Source of the DNA: Macrotrachela quadricornifera
Taxonomy: Eukaryota > Rotifera > Eurotatoria > Philodinida > Philodinidae
NCBI GenBank assembly: GCA_022393335.1
Contig: JAJEKB010021076.1
Location: forward strand, 555,093-619,092
Reading direction: 5' to 3'
DNA: 64,000 nucleotides
Shown: piece by piece, positions 59,716 to 64,000 of the stretch
Layout of the letters: each line of letters begins with the position of its first letter
Numbering within the stretch: the stretch's first letter is position 1
Program-made: the position numbers and the translations under genes
Notes under the pieces: generated by a model
Told to the model about the DNA's origin: nothing
What the model saw: only the letters and a program-made list of their open reading frames with translations
Database searches by the model: none

Positions 59716-62466
59716 GTGAGTTTGAGTTCGTTTCTTTTGTGAAACTTTTCTACAAACGAAGTTATGCATAAAGCCGTAATCAGAGCACACATGCAAAACC
59801 TATTTTAGTAGGCACATAAGGAAAAATGGTCGGTTCTTCTTTCGTAATAAAGTAATAATATAGAAAAACTTGTATGTTCGAAACATGAACGTGAGAAATC
59901 ATCATTTAAAATGTTCCGTGATTGCAATGGTTTAATTAGGTATCTTTCAATTCGCTAATGACGTAAAAATGATCAGAAAACTTGGTTTTATCAATTTATC
60001 ACGTTTATTCAACCCCATACACGATATCCAAACAAAAACTATAATTCAAAAAACTGACGATATGCTAGAAAATGCAAATACCCATTGGCAGTTTTGGATA
60101 AGAGACTTGTAGATCATCAATATTATACTAATAAAGCTTGTTAGTGGAACTCGTTTGAGGTCAAAATGTGGAACTCACGTACCATCATAAGAAAGATGTT
60201 AAATGAGTGCCACTTATCTTCCCTTTGTCGTAAAAAAAAACGTGAAGTAATCTTGACTGACTTCTTCTCCTTCCATTCGGTACTTAGGAAAACTCATGTG
60301 AAGATCTTTGTTTTAATCTCTTCCTTTTACTATGAAAGTCAACTCTCTGGTGTTTGACCTTAGGTGCTAAAGCCTCTAAGAAGAGTATCTGTAAGGAAGA
60401 AGGTTTCCTGAAGACTTCGACTAAAAACTTCCTTTCCGTTTTTTCAACACTATACAGAATTTTCCAAAGGTGTCTACCATAGAGAGACGAAAAAACCTCT
60501 GCCTAAAATTTATACTCACTATTTTCTTCGAAAATATATGTGAGTTCCACAAAAGCATTTCTAGTACCCTTAAAATATGGTAATAAAGTATTCGACAATC
60601 ACTGAGCTTTCCAATAATACATGTCAAGCCACATATACAATGTTTATTTTAAGAATGACATCAAGAAAATTTTCTATCATCGATTACCAGAAATCATTGG
60701 TGACCGAATTTATAACTTATTAAACAAGCGCCGTGAATCATTGTTTTCCAGATAATATAATGGTATAAGAATATATGTATTACTTGAGTTAGAGGGGAGA
60801 AAACATGAACAAGATGAATGATGTTGGCTTACTCCATTTATTATGCATTTTGAAAAAGTTTAGCAAAGTACATTAAAAATTTACCGTTTTAATATGATTT
60901 TTCTAAACTTCAAAAAAAATTGTTCGAAAAACTTATCGTTTTCCCCAAAGATGGACTTTTGTTGATAAAATTGAAATCAATTTCACACGGTTGAAGGTAT
61001 TCCCAATATTTTTTTTTAAAGGTCTGGATAAGACTCAACTATTGTCGGAACGGATTTTTAATAACTGAGTCTTGGTCTGAGAAAAATGAAATTTACTGTC
61101 GTATGCTCACCCTTTTTGTGCCTCGTGGCCACGGCATGTATACTAAAATGTTCATAAAAAATGCATTTCAAAATTCTGTTCGGGTAAAAGTTGGGCATGG
61201 AGATTAGCTTCAATTTGAAATCAATCCGAGCTCTGTATCTTTAACCGTATTCAAGTTATAACAGTTCTCGTGGAAATTAGTAAATCGACCGAAATTTTGG
61301 CTTGGTATGACATATCGGGCTCAAATTTTTATCAGAAGCGTTTCTCATTGGTTCTACTTAGTTCTAAAAATTTCAGCTCAAATGGACTGCTTTAAGTAGG
61401 AAAACCATCTTAAGGGGGAGGGAGCCTTAAAGTGATTTCCCAATGAACACCAGTTTTCTCAATTTACGAACATCCAAATCTCTTAACCAATCGATAGAGC
61501 GAGCCAACTTATGTATGCAGGCAAAAGATTAGACTTTTTTAATGCTAGCTTAAGAAAACTAACAGAGACCCACTTTTTGAATTTTTTCTGTTATACCCAA
61601 TGACTCGTAATATGGAAAAATTCAAAAAGTGGGCCTCTGCAATTTTTCTTAAGCTAGGATAAAAAAATCTTATCTTTTGCTTCCCTACATAAGTTGATGT
61701 GCTCTATCGATTAGTGAAGAGATTTAGGTGTTCGTAGTGGTTTATAGAATCAACTCACTGAGCCCTATGTACTGGTAGTATCAGCTCCCAATTTGGACGT
61801 GTTCGTGTATCTTACAAATATTCATTGGTTATCCTTCGAAAGTATAAATATCATATTTCGCTCAAACATGATGTCATGTATCATGACCATCTTAGGTAGC
61901 ACTTTCCCTTCAAATGTTTCAACCAATGAAATCTTAATATCAATACTAGATCAACATGTAGCCCATGAAAAACTGTACCAGATCCTGCAGATGACAGTCT
62001 GTTGTAAAGAGATTTTCTCAGCACTTGAGAGGTCTGAGCATTAATGGCATACCTAAAACATTTATAATCATTACTTTCTTGCTGAAGTTTTCATTTATGT
62101 TTACTATTTCTGAATAATTAATGCATAGTTTTGTACAGAATTTGATGCTCTTACAAATGAGGCTAATTTTAACTAGACGAGGAAAGTTTATGTTGGATGA
62201 ATTTTCTTTGAGTGCACTAAAAATAAGGTGCAACAAGCGGAGATTGGAAGCCATCCAATCGTTTTCGAAATCGATCCAATTTTGTCAAGAAAGAATCGCC
62301 ATAAAGTTTTGCATGAAATGATGTATTTCTTTCGGTTATCCATGGGTGAGCTGATTTACGTTCATATACACCCCTAGCCTTTATATTGATTTAAAGTGTG
62401 TCAAAACTATGATTCATGAATATTAAACAGTAACAGTTATAATAATATTTTAATGTCGATAACATC
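59716..62466. other. Sequence 3' of the last NRPS exon seen; no gene recognised
   Basis: It starts as an NRPS intron (GTGAGT donor at 59716). I found no condensation, thioesterase or reductase sequence. It contains the foldback at 61466-61735. Frames at 60166, 61793 and 62121 have no recognisable domain. Confidence 0.4.
61466..61735. repeat. Foldback hairpin, 270 bp
   Basis: Arms 61466-61590 and 61612-61735 pair along their length, with short gaps (ACGAACAYCYAAATCTCTT ends; CCCACTTTTTGAATTTTT near the loop), leaving a loop of about 20 bp. Confidence 0.75.
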
Positions 62467-63517
62467 AAAGGAACTGGTGCTTTTTCCATGGTCTATCCCC
62501 CCCCCCGCGAGATTTCTTTCCTTTCAGTTATTTTTTTGTAGAGACTCATGTGAAGATACAAGATCATTAAACCAGAATGTGGACTTTTTTACTGTTAGCA
62601 AAAAAACTGATATTTTAAGAAACAGTGAATTTCCATATAAAATACCACAAAAACAGTTAATATTTTGAGGTTTTAGTTATTGAAAATTGCTTTTGATGGG
62701 AAATAAACACGATATTCAGAATCAGTGTGCTAAAATCTACCATAAACTTTATTTTTTAGCGTGAAACATTTCCATTAAAATTTTTCCCCTACTCCCCCTC
62801 AGCGTTTTTACTTGATAATTTTTACCTGTACCCTCCTACGGGACGAAATTTTGATGGAAAATATTTCGCGTTAAAAATTAAAGTTTTTGGTGTATTTTGA
62901 CATGCTGATTCTGAATATGATGTTTATTTTTCATAAAAAGCAACTTTTGATAACGAAAATCTTAAAAAACTAGCTGTTTTCTGATATGTTTTGCCTCTTA
63001 AACTCTGCCTCTTCAGAAGTTTGAATCCTACTAATAAAGATTAACATAGTTTTTTTGCTTTTCTTTTTTTATTTGATAGATTTTATAAAGTTGCATTTGT
63101 GGTGAAAGTTTCACTTTTTAGCTGCAAGTCTTTCTGAAGTTATAGATTAAACAATGTCTGTGGTACGTTGAAAAACAAGTGTTAAAAAGAGAATTTTTTA
63201 TGATAGGCAGTGGTCGTCAGGATAGTCATTGAATAAGATGATTTTAATTTTATTTTGTAGAGAACATTCAGTTGTATATATAGTAAAAATTTGGTTATTA
63301 TTCATGCAACTATGGATAAGATATAGGTCTTGACATAATAAGGGAATAAATACCCATTGATGATGATCCTTCTCCTAAAATATTGATTTTTTCCTAAGAC
63401 TAAAAAAGTCCACATTCTGGTTTGTTGATCTTGTATCTCCACATGAGTCTCTACAAAAAAATAACTGAAAGGAAAGAAATCTGGGGGGGGGGGGGGGGTA
63501 TATGCACCAGTTCCTTT
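62467..63517. mobile_element. Inverted-repeat element, 1,051 bp, with paired poly-C and poly-G tracts
   Basis: Ends AAAGGAACTGGTGC at 62467 and GCACCAGTTCCTTT ending 63517. Arms of about 120 bp continue past a C-tract on the left (about 62499-62508) and a G-tract on the right (about 63483-63498). A second inverted pair lies inside (about 62735-62890, AACTTTATTTTTTAGCG against its inverse). No transposase. Confidence 0.8.
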
Positions 63518-64000
63518 CTAAAATTTTATGTAATATTGGCAAAAAAATTTAAACCAGAACTGACTATAAATACTGAATATAACTAGATGGCTTGTATTTT
63601 TTAAGATTTAATGCATACAATGAATCATCATTAACCCTTTCCGTCCGGCTACCAGAACACCGCTAGTTAAAAATTATTTTTTGGCATATTTATGCTTCCT
63701 TCATGATGGAGATGTCATAAATATGTTCGATGGAACAAAAAGGTTTTTCCTCGCCGAATACCTTGATGTTGCCATTTGGCAACATCCGGCCGTAAGGGGA
63801 CAAAAATTTTGGAAAACTCGTTTGTTTTTCGCCTGTCAATTTTCGTTTTCTTGAGGATTTTTTTGAATTCATATCTTCACACAACAATACAGCATGTCGT
63901 TTCGTCCGTCTTTTGATAAATAAAGCTGAAATATGCCTAGAATATGCTAAAAATTTGCACAATGATGCAAAATTAGCCAGTTTTTGTCGAAAAGCTCTAC
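63518..64000. other. Window end; possible piggyBac-like terminus
   Basis: TTAA at 63631-63634 followed by CCCTTTCCGTCCGG resembles a piggyBac target site and terminal repeat. A minus-strand frame (63962-63690) lies just inside but has no recognisable transposase motif. The partner end would lie beyond the window. Confidence 0.25.

Noticed and set aside
61793..62321. ORFs 61793-62044 and 62121-62321 as a missing NRPS exon
   Set aside because: They show no condensation, thioesterase or reductase motifs and no phase-1 acceptor arrangement.
1..64000. tRNA, rRNA or CRISPR arrays
   Set aside because: No cloverleaf T-loop/box B string in context, no rRNA-like conserved blocks and no regularly spaced direct repeats with unique spacers were seen.

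Overview
The window looks like a piece of a bdelloid rotifer nuclear genome (Adineta/Rotaria type). The evidence is strong AT-richness, spliceosomal GT-AG introns mostly of 41-80 bp, an ADP-ribosyltransferase fused to kinesin-light-chain-type TPRs, a bdelloid-style F-box protein, an NRPS adenylation gene in a eukaryotic exon/intron layout, and many decayed DNA transposons and foldback elements. The organism assignment is inference from gene families and gene structure; no marker gene is present.

Layout. 1-300: last two exons of an unknown gene. 666-823 (-): a Cys-rich terminal exon. 946-3757: two inverted-repeat elements. 3863-5904: a hammerhead-like core, an F-box protein fragment and an E2 (UBC-fold) protein. 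6651-6983: a mariner remnant. 8784-11861: a broken ART-TPR gene. 13186-14105 and 14502-14851: two MITEs. 15329-16582 (-): an intact three-exon secreted aldo-keto reductase. 17880-20221: an RTE-like LINE endonuclease remnant split by a 1.3-kb mariner. 22037-25794: a nine-exon single-pass membrane protein with two LamG/ConA-like domains and a MITE in one intron. 27619-27858 (-): a small protein resembling a fungal family. 31311-31680 (-): a kinase-like pseudogene. 32121-34031: a PIF/Harbinger-like transposon. 34083-34708: a foldback element. 35825-40424: an intact ten-exon xanthine dehydrogenase/aldehyde oxidase. 40828-42126: a non-autonomous hAT with perfect 8-bp target duplications. 48311-59715: an NRPS adenylation plus carrier-protein gene whose exons are all in phase but whose introns are 0.8-2.9 kb and hold inverted-repeat elements. 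59716-64000: more foldback elements.

The genes do not form an operon or pathway. They are separate eukaryotic loci on both strands. Three look intact (aldo-keto reductase, LamG membrane protein, XDH). The small 27.6-kb gene is probably intact. The NRPS reads through all six exons in the window but its 3' end is not visible. The strongest leads are the NRPS (bloated introns, no upstream condensation domain, altered substrate-pocket residue), the XDH with a mixed XDH/aldehyde-oxidase pocket, the hAT insertion with a recognisable empty-site paralogue at 50.6 kb, and two hammerhead-ribozyme-like cores.
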